NCBI RefSeq assembly: GCF_000463015.1
Contig: NC_022234.1
Span: 372,001 to 436,000, forward strand
Direction of reading: 5' to 3'
Length of the DNA stretch: 64,000 bases
Origin: Variovorax paradoxus B4
Lineage (GTDB): Bacteria > Pseudomonadota > Gammaproteobacteria > Burkholderiales > Burkholderiaceae_C
Numbering within the stretch: the stretch's first letter is position 1; every line of letters begins with the position of its first letter. The translations under genes and the position numbers were made by a program. Positions 53,485 to 60,631 of this stretch are shown here, one piece after another. The notes beneath the pieces were generated by a model. The model had not been told where the DNA came from and made no database searches. It worked only from the letters and a program-made list of their open reading frames with translations.

Positions 53485-53994
53485 ATGAACATCAAGTCAC
53501 TCTGCCGACGCGAGGTCGTCGGCATTTCCGCGAACGCCGGCTTGCGCGAGGCGGCCGCCCTGATGTGCGAGCAGCATGTGGGTTCGCTGGTCGTCGTGAC
53601 GAACGACACCCCGTCGAAGGTGGTCGGAATCGTGACGGACCGTGACCTTGCACTCGACGGCCTGGGCCACGACCAGCCTCAACCTGACCAGCCGGTGGGC
53701 GAACTCGTGCGTGGCCGCCCGTTGGCAGTGCCGTCCAGCGCCGGCTTGCGGGAAGCCGCCGAAGCAATGGAGAGCGCAGGCGTGCGGCGACTGCTCGTCG
53801 TCGACGATGACGGCGGCGTGGTGGGCATCGTGTCCGCCGATGACCTGCTCGTAGCGATGGCGGAAGACTTGGCGAAGCTCGCGCAGGCATTGCGCCGCAA
53901 CATCTCGCGCGAGACGTCCGAGCGTGGCGTGTTTACCGGAGCGTCGCGGCCGCGCGTGACGTACCCTTTCTTTGGCACCGTGGCATCGCAATGA
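53485..53994 (+). CDS. Tandem CBS-domain protein (Hrp1-like)
   Basis: 169 aa made of two CBS domains (about 8-62, with VVGIVTDRDLALDGL, and 76-132, with RRLLVVDDDGGVVGIVSADDLL) and a 35-residue tail. CBS pairs bind adenine nucleotides. Small two-CBS proteins such as mycobacterial Hrp1 are hallmark hypoxic-response proteins. SD GGAGAG is 6 nt before the ATG. Preceded by a FNR-type box. Similar to the proteins at 55968-56450 and the fragment at 55749-55910. Confidence 0.9.
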   Translation: MNIKSLCRREVVGISANAGLREAAALMCEQHVGSLVVVTNDTPSKVVGIVTDRDLALDGLGHDQPQPDQPVGELVRGRPLAVPSSAGLREAAEAMESAGVRRLLVVDDDGGVVGIVSADDLLVAMAEDLAKLAQALRRNISRETSERGVFTGASRPRVTYPFFGTVASQ

Positions 53995-54270
53995 CGGCAC
54001 CTGTGCCGATGTGCTGAGTTCGCCAGAATCCGAGACGTGCGCGGATGCGATCCGCGCAGTGCCTGCGGCGACGACGTGCTGAACCGCGTGGTCGGCGCGT
54101 ACTGCGTCAGGGGAAAAGTGGAATTGCGCCGCAGCTTCGGACCGCGATGCACGCGCAAATGCTACCGGGACTGAATACCTGCAATGGCCACTTTGCGGGA
54201 CTCTCCTGGGCACTTGCCCACGCATCCCCGCAGACCAACGGGGCCGAACGAGTCGCTTGCGGCCAAAGGC

Positions 54271-54876
54271 TCATTGGATGAGCCCCGTCCGGCCAATGCT
54301 CTGTGCCAGGGCAATGCGCTGCATCGGCTTCAGATTGAGCGCCTGCGCAAGGCTTCGACGGTCGATCAGGGCGCGCACGACCGTCGCCAGGCCGGCGCCT
54401 GCGCAGTAGAGATAGACGTTCTCGACAATGCAGCCCGAATCAACGCCCGCGAGGAAGACGCGGTCCTCCTCGCGCACATCGTGCATGCGTTCGAAGTCGG
54501 CCACGTACACCAGGTTCAGGGGGGCCGAGCCCGCAAACTCCTGCAATCCGGTGGCTGCCCGCAAGTCGCCGACTTTCACGAGTTCCAACCGATGAGCTTG
54601 CGCGTCGTAGCGCCAGGTGCCTTCGGCCATCACTGCATACACCAGTATTTCCTGCCATCCGTGTGCCGATGGGGCGGTTCGACCGCCGGTTTCCGTCCGG
54701 TTCACGCCGAATGCCGCCCACAGCACTGCAGACACTTCATCCAGCGACAAAGGATCCGGCAGAAAAGTGCGCGTGCTGCGGCGTCGCTGTAAAGCCACTT
54801 CCACAGTCGCAGGTTGAAGCCGGGGCGTCGGCAGCGTGAGCAGGTCGGAATCGAGATTGAGGGGCAGGGGCGACAT
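54271..54876 (-). CDS. SagB-type nitroreductase family protein (paralogue 2)
   Basis: 201 aa. Close relative of the protein at 21754-22353, with shared RRxSTRxFLPDxLSL, GGRTAPSAHGWQEILVYAV, APLNLVYVADF and LATVVRALIDRRSLAQAL. FMN-dependent oxidoreductase fold, compact like mycobacterial Acg-type proteins. The start at 54876 has GGGAG 6 nt upstream. A FNR-type box is centred 63 bp before it. Confidence 0.87.
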   Translation of the reverse strand: MSPLPLNLDSDLLTLPTPRLQPATVEVALQRRRSTRTFLPDPLSLDEVSAVLWAAFGVNRTETGGRTAPSAHGWQEILVYAVMAEGTWRYDAQAHRLELVKVGDLRAATGLQEFAGSAPLNLVYVADFERMHDVREEDRVFLAGVDSGCIVENVYLYCAGAGLATVVRALIDRRSLAQALNLKPMQRIALAQSIGRTGLIQ

Positions 54877-54932
54877 CGGAATCTCCCGGTGGGCAGATAC
54901 CTGAACGATGCGGCATCCCATCGGCAGCCGGC

Positions 54933-54946
54933 TTGAGCTAGCGCAA
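54933..54946 (-). promoter_or_regulatory. FNR/Anr-type box, nitroreductase / hibernation-factor gap
   Basis: TTGAGCTAGCGCAA. Leftward, CATCGT is centred 32 nt away before the nitroreductase. The same dyad could also serve the rightward hibernation-factor gene, whose ATG is 261 bp away. Confidence 0.58.
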
Positions 54947-55051
54947 CTGCGGGCGCCGCATCCAATCGCACAGTGGCTCCATTGCAGGAGGCACATCGTG
55001 CATCTCATCGACCGACACGGCGACACTGGCCGAGCATCCAACAGCGCGGAT

Positions 55052-55120
55052 GGCAACCCGTTGTTGGCTGATCTGTACCCGTTGACCCTGTTGCCGGCCT
55101 ACTGGCAGGTTCAAATGCGT
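55052..55120 (+). pseudogene. Possible remnant of a nicotinate phosphoribosyltransferase N-terminus
   Basis: In frame +, NPLLADLYPLTLLPAYWQVQM resembles the N-terminus of the intact enzyme encoded at 57956 (ALLTDLYQLTMLQAYHDGGM): LL-DLY-LT-L-AY-M. Only about 20 residues match and the rest of the frame is unrelated. It lies in the leader region of the hibernation-factor gene. Likely a deletion scar of a former gene copy; the short match could still be chance. Confidence 0.35.
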
Positions 55121-55200
55121 TTCGAGGATTCGCGGCTGCAATCGCGCGCGACGCAAATCGTGAGACATGCGGCCGCGAGGCGCAAGGAGAAAGAACAGTC

Positions 55201-55746
55201 ATGAAACAGCCACTTGAGATCCGCTTCATCGGGATGGAATCTTCGGACGCCGTCGAATCCGCCGCCCGCGAGAAGGCCGGCAAGCTCGACCGGTTCCGTC
55301 CCGACATCATGGCGTGCCGGGTCACCATCGAGTTGGCGGAGAAGCACCGGCATCAGGGGCGGCCTTTCGCCGTGCGTGTGGACGTGACGGTGCCGGACCA
55401 CGAACTAAGGGTGGATCGCGTGCATGACGAAGACGTCTACGTCGCTTTGCGCGAGGCCTTCGACGACATGACGCGCCAGCTCCAGGACTCTGTGCGGCGC
55501 GTGCGAGGGGAGGAAAAGCTGCACGCGTCCACCCTGCATGGGGAGGTCGTGCGTTTCGCGGACGACGGCCACTGCGGCTTCATTCGCACCGCCGAAGGGG
55601 ACGAGTACTGGTTCGGTCCCGAAAACATGGCAGGCGCACCGTTCGAGCACCTGGCGCCGGGCGACCATGTGCAGTTCGTTCCCGAGGTGGCCGCCGAGGG
55701 TCGGCAGGCAAAGCGCGTCAGCGTCGGCAAGCGCCACGCCGCCTGA
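55201..55746 (+). CDS. Ribosome hibernation factor (HPF/RaiA) fused to a cold-shock domain
   Basis: 181 aa. Residues about 4-100 are an HPF/YfiA (ribosomal S30AE) domain starting PLEIRFIGMESSDAVESAA. After a linker, residues about 112-178 are a cold-shock (CspA-like) domain with HGEVVRFADDGHCGFIRTAE and HVQFVPE. It should bind the 30S decoding site and inactivate ribosomes during energy starvation; the CSD may add RNA contact. No long-HPF dimerisation domain. The FNR-type dyad upstream fits hypoxic hibernation. Confidence 0.88.
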   Translation: MKQPLEIRFIGMESSDAVESAAREKAGKLDRFRPDIMACRVTIELAEKHRHQGRPFAVRVDVTVPDHELRVDRVHDEDVYVALREAFDDMTRQLQDSVRRVRGEEKLHASTLHGEVVRFADDGHCGFIRTAEGDEYWFGPENMAGAPFEHLAPGDHVQFVPEVAAEGRQAKRVSVGKRHAA

Positions 55747-55748
55747 CG

Positions 55749-55910
55749 ACGGCCCTTGACAAGCGATGCGGCGCAGGCGCGCTCGTCGTGACGGACCCGG
55801 AAGTACCCGGCCGCGCCATCGGCGTCGTGACCGACCGCAATCTGGTGGTCGACCTGCTGGCGCAGGGCCTGCCGGCCGAAGGACGGGCGATCGGCAGGCT
55901 TGCAGCATGA
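55749..55910 (+). pseudogene. Fragment of a CBS-domain gene
   Basis: A frame without start codon, beginning 2 bp after the hibernation-factor stop, reads RCGAGALVVTDPEVPGRAIG then VVTDRNLVVDLLAQGL and ends at TGA 55908-55910. It matches the second half of a CBS domain in the intact neighbours (e.g. VGIVTDRDLALDGL). The first half and the second CBS domain are gone. A decayed or recombined copy of a CBS gene. Confidence 0.6.
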
Positions 55911-55967
55911 ACCTCATCGGCGTGCCTTCCACCAGCGATCGCAGGGCGAGGGGCTGCTCGGCGCCTC

Positions 55968-56450
55968 TTACGGCCGCGCCGTTTGCTCGTGGCGTCCGGC
56001 CGCGGCCACTGCCTCGGCGACGGCCTTCATCTCTTGCGCCAGCACGTCCAGCACGTCGTCGAGCGCCACCAGGCCGATCAGCGAGCCCTGCGGCGAAACG
56101 ACCGGCAGGCGGCGAACACCCTTGCGGCGCATCGCCAGGAGCAGGTCGGCGAGCGAGTCTTCCTCGCGCGCGTTGACCACACCCTTGCTCATCACGTCGC
56201 CCACTTGCATGCCGTGCGGGTCGCGGTCGGCGGCCACGACGCGCATGGCGATGTCGCGGTCCGTCAGCATGCCGACGACCACGCGATCCTCCGGCGTGCG
56301 TTCCTCCACGACGACGAGGCAGCCGACGTGGCGCTCACGCATGAGGCGGGCCGCCTCGTTCAGGCCCATGTCGGGAAAGGCGATGGTGACGATGCGGGTG
56401 CAGATGTCGCCGGCGTTCAGCGGCGTCCTGAAATTTGCGTTTGGTTTCAT
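55968..56450 (-). CDS. Tandem CBS-domain protein (Hrp1-like)
   Basis: 160 aa. Two CBS domains (about 15-72 with VVVGMLTDRDIAMRVV, and 85-143 with RRLPVVSPQGSLIGLVALDDVL), plus a helical tail. Nucleotide-sensing module of the hypoxic-response type. ATG at 56450. A FNR-type box centred 85 bp upstream with CATTGT 32 nt from centre. Divergent from the phosphoribosyltransferase remnant/CapA unit, sharing that box. Confidence 0.9.
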   Translation of the reverse strand: MKPNANFRTPLNAGDICTRIVTIAFPDMGLNEAARLMRERHVGCLVVVEERTPEDRVVVGMLTDRDIAMRVVAADRDPHGMQVGDVMSKGVVNAREEDSLADLLLAMRRKGVRRLPVVSPQGSLIGLVALDDVLDVLAQEMKAVAEAVAAAGRHEQTARP

Positions 56451-56528
56451 GTCGACCCCTTCGAGGCAGATTCGAGGCGCGCACGAGGCGAGCATGGTCA
56501 ACAATGGCACGGACCATCTGGGCATGGG

Positions 56529-56542
56529 TTGAGCCAACGCAA
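56529..56542. promoter_or_regulatory. FNR/Anr-type box, apparently bidirectional
   Basis: TTGAGCCAACGCAA. Leftward: CATTGT centred 32 nt away, CBS gene. Rightward: AAGAAT (56564-56569) centred 31 nt away, then the unit starting at 56601. Confidence 0.65.
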
Positions 56543-56600
56543 CTTGGCCTCGCGCAATCGGCGAAGAATGAGGCTGCGCCCCACTCGCAAGGACGCTGCC

Positions 56601-56789
56601 ATGATGTTTGCCGACCGCCTCGACGCCGCCACACGCCTGTCCAAGGCCCTGCAGGGCTGGCGCGGCTGCAACCCGCAGGTGCTCGCCATCCCGCACGAGG
56701 AAGAGAAGCGTTTGCAGCTCGACGCGCGCAGGGACCGGCGGGCGAGATACAGGCCCGGGCGCGGCGCCGCGCGCCCGCCGCCGCCATGA
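56601..56789 (+). pseudogene. Phosphoribosyltransferase gene with internal deletion
   Basis: 62 codons starting MMFADRLDAATRLSKALQGW, matching the start of the intact PRTase at 46357-47007 (MLFSDRRDAAERLSQALRTW). The N-terminal part ends VLAIP and then jumps to HEEEKRLQLDARRDRRARY, equivalent to residues about 91-110 of the intact protein; roughly 60 codons are lost in frame and the PRPP loop is gone. The frame stays open and its stop overlaps the CapA start (ATGA, 56786-56789), so it may persist as a leader that couples translation. Confidence 0.75.
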
Positions 56790-57889
56790 GCGTTCGCCTG
56801 TTCCTCTGCGGCGACGTGATGACGGGCCGCGGAATCGACCAGGTGCTGCCGACGCCGTGCGAGCCGCACCTCTTCGAGCACTGGATGCGCTCGGCCGTCG
56901 GGTACGTCGAGCTGGCGGAGCGGGAGTCGGGCCCGATCGGGCGGCGGCGGGACGCCGCCTACCCCTGGGGCGACGGCCTGGACGTGCTGCGCGATCAGCG
57001 CCCCGAGGTGCGAATGGTGAACCTCGAGACAGCGGTGACCACGAGCGAGGATGCACAGCTCGGCAAGGGCATCCATTACCGGATGAACCCAGCCCATGTG
57101 GCTTGCCTCACCGCTGCGGGCATCGATTGCTGCGTGCTGGCCAACAACCATGTGCTCGATTGGGGGCAGGCCGGCCTCGGCGAGACGCTGGCGACGCTGC
57201 ACGCGGCGCAGCTTCGCACGGCCGGCGCCGGCCGCGACCTGACGGAAGCGGCGCAGCCGGCCGTGATGGAGATCGGCGCCGGGCGGCGGGTGCTGGTGTT
57301 CGCCTTTGCCACGCCGGACAGCGGCACGCCCGAGGGCTGGGCCGCGGGCGCGAGCCGCGGCGGCGTGAACTTCATCGACCGGCTCGGCCTTCGCACGGCG
57401 GATGCAGTGGCTGCGCAGACGGCGCTGCATCGGCGGGCAGGTGACGCGGTGGTGGTGTCGCTGCACTGGGGCGGCAACTGGGGCTTCGGCATCCCGGGCG
57501 AGGAACGCACGTTCGCGCACCGGCTGATCGATGCGGGCGGCGCGGACGTCGTCTGGGGACACTCCTCGCACCACGTCAAGGGCATCGAAGTGCGGGGCGG
57601 CAAGCTCATCCTCTACGGCTGCGGCGACCTCATCAACGACTACGAGGGCATCTCGGGCCACGGCGAGTACCGCGGCGACCTGTCGCTGATGTACTTCCCG
57701 GAAGTGGACACGGCGAGCGGCGCCTTGCGCGCGCTGCGCATGGCGCCGATGCGGATGCGGCGCTTCCGGCTCGAGCGTGCGCCCGCGGAAGGCACGCAGT
57801 GGCTGCGCACCGTGCTCAACCGCGAGGGCCGCGGGTTGCGAACGAGCGTGGCGCCAGACGGCCAGGGGCTGCTCGCCCTGGCTTGGTAG
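56786..57889 (+). CDS. CapA/PgsA-like metallophosphoesterase-fold protein (PGA_cap)
   Basis: 367 aa. PGA_cap motifs in order: LCGDVMTGRG (7-16), NLETAVT (about 75), LANNHVLDWG (about 118), VSLHWGGNWG and GHSSHHVKGIE. Calcineurin-like fold; relatives are tied to poly-gamma-glutamate capsule but many are of unknown role. No signal peptide or membrane anchor, so probably cytosolic. It directly precedes NAPRTase, the same pairing as Rv0574c-Rv0573c of M. tuberculosis. Confidence 0.87.
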   Translation: MSVRLFLCGDVMTGRGIDQVLPTPCEPHLFEHWMRSAVGYVELAERESGPIGRRRDAAYPWGDGLDVLRDQRPEVRMVNLETAVTTSEDAQLGKGIHYRMNPAHVACLTAAGIDCCVLANNHVLDWGQAGLGETLATLHAAQLRTAGAGRDLTEAAQPAVMEIGAGRRVLVFAFATPDSGTPEGWAAGASRGGVNFIDRLGLRTADAVAAQTALHRRAGDAVVVSLHWGGNWGFGIPGEERTFAHRLIDAGGADVVWGHSSHHVKGIEVRGGKLILYGCGDLINDYEGISGHGEYRGDLSLMYFPEVDTASGALRALRMAPMRMRRFRLERAPAEGTQWLRTVLNREGRGLRTSVAPDGQGLLALAW

Positions 57890-57908
57890 CGCCGGCAGCG
57901 CCGCCCGG

Positions 57909-57922
57909 TTGACGCATGTCAA
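57909..57922 (+). promoter_or_regulatory. FNR/Anr-type box upstream of NAPRTase
   Basis: TTGACGCATGTCAA with TAGAGT (57944-57949) centred 31 nt downstream. Transcription would begin at or next to the A of the ATG at 57956. Confidence 0.74.
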
Positions 57923-57955
57923 GAAGGGGCCGGCTGGCCGGCCTAGAGTGGCAAC

Positions 57956-59308
57956 ATGCGCGGCGCGTTGCTCACGGATCTGTATCAGCTGACCATGCTG
58001 CAGGCCTATCACGACGGCGGCATGAACGCGCCCGCGAGCTTCGAGTTCTTCGTGCGCAAGCTGCCGGCGCAGCGCAACTTCCTGATGGCGGCCGGGCTGG
58101 AAGAGGTGCTCGCCTACCTGCAGGGCCTGCGTTTCGAGGAGAGGGAGATCCGCTGGCTGGCGGCGACCGGCCGGTTCGGCACCGCGTTTCTGCGTTCGCT
58201 CGAGGACCTGCGCTTCACCGGCGACGTGTGGGCGATGCCCGAGGGCACGGTGTTCTTCGCCGACGAGCCCATCCTGCGCGTCACGGCGCCGATACGCGAA
58301 GCGCAGCTGGTGGAGAGCCGGATCATCAACCTGCTGCATTACGAAACCCTGGTGGCCAGCAAGGCAGCGCGCTGCGTGCTCGCCGCGCCCGGCAAGGTGC
58401 TGGTGGATTTCGGGTTGCGCCGCGCCCACGCCAGCGAAGCCGCGCTGCTGTCGGCGCGCGCCAGCTACCTGGCGGGGTTCTCGGGCACTGCCACCGTGCA
58501 GGCGGGCATGGAGCACGGCATTCCCGTGTACGGCACCATGGCGCATTCATACGTGCAGGCCCACGACGACGAAGCGCAGGCGTTCGAGCATTTCGCGCGG
58601 TCCCAGCCGGGCGGCACCACGTTGCTGATCGACACATATGACACCGAGGCGGCCGCCCGCAAGGTGGTCGCGCTGGCCGCCCGGCTTGCCGCGGACGGCA
58701 TCCGGATCAAGGCCGTTCGCATCGACAGCGGTGACCTGGGCGAACATGCGCGGCGGGTGCGGGGCATCCTCGACGCGGGCGGTCTGGAGGACGTCGGGAT
58801 CTTCGCGAGCGGCGGCCTGGACGAGCACCAGGTGCGCGACCTGCTGCGGTCGGGCGCGCCGATCGAGGGTTTCGGCATCGGCACGCGCATGAACACATCC
58901 GCTGACGCCCCGTACCTCGATTGCGCGTACAAGCTGGTGGAGTATGCGGGCCTGCCCCGGCGCAAGCGCTCCGAGGGCAAGGCCACCTGGCCGGGCTGCA
59001 AGCAGGTGTTCAGGCACTTCGGCGCGGACGGTGCCATGGCCGGCGACACCCTGGGCCTGCATGACGAGCGCGGCGCCGGCAAGCCGTTGCTCGAATTCGT
59101 CGTGGCGGGCGGCCGGCGCGGGATCGCCTCGCCGGGGCTGGATGGCAGCCGGGAGCATGCCCGCTGGCAGCTGGCGGCCCTGCCGGCGCGGCTGCGCGAG
59201 CTGGAAGCGGCCGAGCCTTTCGCCGTCGCCGTGTCGCCGGCACTGGCGACGCTGGCCCGCCAGGTCGATGCACGCACGGGTGCCGCCGTGCGGACCGGGC
59301 ATGCCTGA
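57956..59308 (+). CDS. pncB: Nicotinate phosphoribosyltransferase
   Basis: 450 aa. Starts ALLTDLYQLTMLQAYHDGG as usual for the family; the catalytic His region lies in MAHSYVQAHDDEAQAF; phosphate-binding LVDFGLRRAHASEAALLSA and IRIDSGDLG-type AVRIDSGDLGEHARR are present. It converts nicotinate and PRPP to NaMN in NAD salvage. No Shine-Dalgarno precedes the ATG and the predicted transcript begins at it, suggesting leaderless translation. Parallels PncB2 of the mycobacterial DosR regulon. Followed with overlap by an APH-like kinase gene. Confidence 0.92.
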   Translation: MRGALLTDLYQLTMLQAYHDGGMNAPASFEFFVRKLPAQRNFLMAAGLEEVLAYLQGLRFEEREIRWLAATGRFGTAFLRSLEDLRFTGDVWAMPEGTVFFADEPILRVTAPIREAQLVESRIINLLHYETLVASKAARCVLAAPGKVLVDFGLRRAHASEAALLSARASYLAGFSGTATVQAGMEHGIPVYGTMAHSYVQAHDDEAQAFEHFARSQPGGTTLLIDTYDTEAAARKVVALAARLAADGIRIKAVRIDSGDLGEHARRVRGILDAGGLEDVGIFASGGLDEHQVRDLLRSGAPIEGFGIGTRMNTSADAPYLDCAYKLVEYAGLPRRKRSEGKATWPGCKQVFRHFGADGAMAGDTLGLHDERGAGKPLLEFVVAGGRRGIASPGLDGSREHARWQLAALPARLRELEAAEPFAVAVSPALATLARQVDARTGAAVRTGHA

Positions 59309-60311
59309 GCGCGTGCCCGTCGAGGCCAAAGTGGCTGCCCTGCGCGAGCCGGGCGCCTATCCGGGCCCCGCGCAGCCGGTCGATGTGATCGAAACCCACA
59401 TGTCGTGGGTTTTTCTCACCGGCCAGTTCGTCTACAAGCTGAAGAAGCCCGCGCGCTACGACGGGCTGGATTGCCGCCGGGTCGAAATGCGGCGCTTCTT
59501 CTGCTTCGAGGAGCTGCGGCTCAACCGAAGGCTCGCGCCATCGGTCTACCTCGACGTCGTGGCCTTGCGCCAGGATGGGCAGGGCCGGCTGCGGATCGGG
59601 CGCGATGGTGAAGTGGTGGACTGGCTGGTCTGGATGCGCCGGCTGCCCGCGCAGCTGACGCTCGACCGGCTGATCGAGGCGGGGAGCGCGACGCCGGCCC
59701 ACATGCGCCGGGTTGCCGCACACCTGGCCGCGTTCTACCGCGGCCTGTCGCCCGCCATGGGCGATCACCATCGGCTGATGGCCCGGCTGCGCCGCGACAT
59801 CGACACGTTCGAGGGGGCGCTGTGCAAGCCGGCCTGGGCCTTGCCCGCCGACGACGTGACAGCGGTCTGCAGCCGGCTGCGGGCGGCGCTGACCGATTGC
59901 CGGGAGGTCCTGGAAGCGCGCGTGCGGGCCGGCCGGGTCGTGGAAGGGCATGGGGACCTGCGACCCGAGCACGTATGGCTCGGCGAGCCCCTTGCGATCA
60001 TCGACTGCCTGGAATTCTCGGCGGAACTGCGCACCCTCGATGTCGCGGACGAACTGGGCTTCCTCGCGCTCGAGTGCGAGCGGCTCGGCGCGCCGCAGCT
60101 CGGCCGCGCCCTGTTCGACGCGTTCGCGGAGTCCACGGGCGATGTGCCGGACCCGGCGCTCGTGGATTTCTACCAGGCGTTCCGTGCCTGCGTTCGGGCG
60201 AACATTGCCATCCGGCACCTCCGGGAGGCGTGTTACCGCGACGACCCGAAATGGCCGCGGCGCGCGCGCGAGTACCTGGCGCTCGCTGCGCAGCGCATGG
60301 CCCCGGCATAG
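59301..60311 (+). CDS. Aminoglycoside-phosphotransferase-like kinase
   Basis: 336 aa APH-fold protein. THMSWVFLTGQFVYKLKKP (about 34-52) carries the ATP-binding Lys; the Brenner motif is HGDLRPEHV (about 217) followed by IIDCLEFS in place of the usual IDxE/D. It matches the N-terminal half of Rv2004c-type proteins but lacks their P-loop kinase half, which the gene at 62697 retains. It overlaps NAPRTase by 8 nt. Small-molecule kinase of unknown substrate; not evidence of drug resistance. Confidence 0.85.
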   Translation: MPERVPVEAKVAALREPGAYPGPAQPVDVIETHMSWVFLTGQFVYKLKKPARYDGLDCRRVEMRRFFCFEELRLNRRLAPSVYLDVVALRQDGQGRLRIGRDGEVVDWLVWMRRLPAQLTLDRLIEAGSATPAHMRRVAAHLAAFYRGLSPAMGDHHRLMARLRRDIDTFEGALCKPAWALPADDVTAVCSRLRAALTDCREVLEARVRAGRVVEGHGDLRPEHVWLGEPLAIIDCLEFSAELRTLDVADELGFLALECERLGAPQLGRALFDAFAESTGDVPDPALVDFYQAFRACVRANIAIRHLREACYRDDPKWPRRAREYLALAAQRMAPA

Positions 60312-60463
60312 GCCCGCGCCAACTCGTCGATCACATGCACGAGGCACAGGCGTCCGTGGGCCAGCCTTGCAATGCCGATCGCCTCCTGCAGGCTGCGCCG
60401 CGAGGTCGGGCCGCCATCGCAAGGCACGAGGATCCGCTGGTCCACGCCATGCTCCTTCGGCAT
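60309..60463 (-). pseudogene. Truncated universal stress protein gene (N-terminus only)
   Basis: From ATG 60463, MPKEHGVDQRILVPCDGGPT and IARLAHGRLCLVHVID follow the first half of a UspA domain. At about residue 50 the reading frame runs into the antisense of the APH-like gene, so the rest of Usp, including the G-2x-G-9x-G nucleotide motif, is missing. A deletion probably fused the 5' end of a Usp gene to the 3' end of the kinase gene. Confidence 0.65.
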
Positions 60464-60514
60464 TGTTTGAGCACTTGAGGTACTGGAAGGCGCGGCCGTG
60501 CGGCACGGTGCTCG

Positions 60515-60528
60515 TTGATCTGGCCCAA
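60515..60528. promoter_or_regulatory. FNR/Anr-like box between usp remnant and ADH
   Basis: TTGATCTGGCCCAA, centred 58 bp from the start of the leftward Usp remnant and 110 bp from the ADH start. It may be the relic of the former Usp promoter. No clear -10 on either side. Confidence 0.5.
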
Positions 60529-60593
60529 TGGCGGAGAGGTCGCCGTGCAGATCCGACCGCCCGGTGCGCCGGACTGGCATTCCTTGCGCTATC

Positions 60594-60607
60594 TCAAGAA
60601 GGCATGC
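60594..60607 (+). promoter_or_regulatory. FNR-like dyad close to ADH start
   Basis: TTGCGCTATCTCAA lies only 31 bp (centre) before the ADH ATG, too close for class II activation. Either fortuitous or a repressing position. Confidence 0.35.
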
Positions 60608-60631
60608 AGCGAAGGCGCATACCGTGAGGGC

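Noticed and set aside
59301..60311. Calling an aminoglycoside-resistance gene
   Set aside because: APH fold alone does not define drug resistance; sequence and neighbours match the Rv2004c-type kinases.
60594..60607. An activating FNR site for the ADH gene
   Set aside because: Class II spacing would put the -10 on the ADH start codon; more likely fortuitous or repressive.
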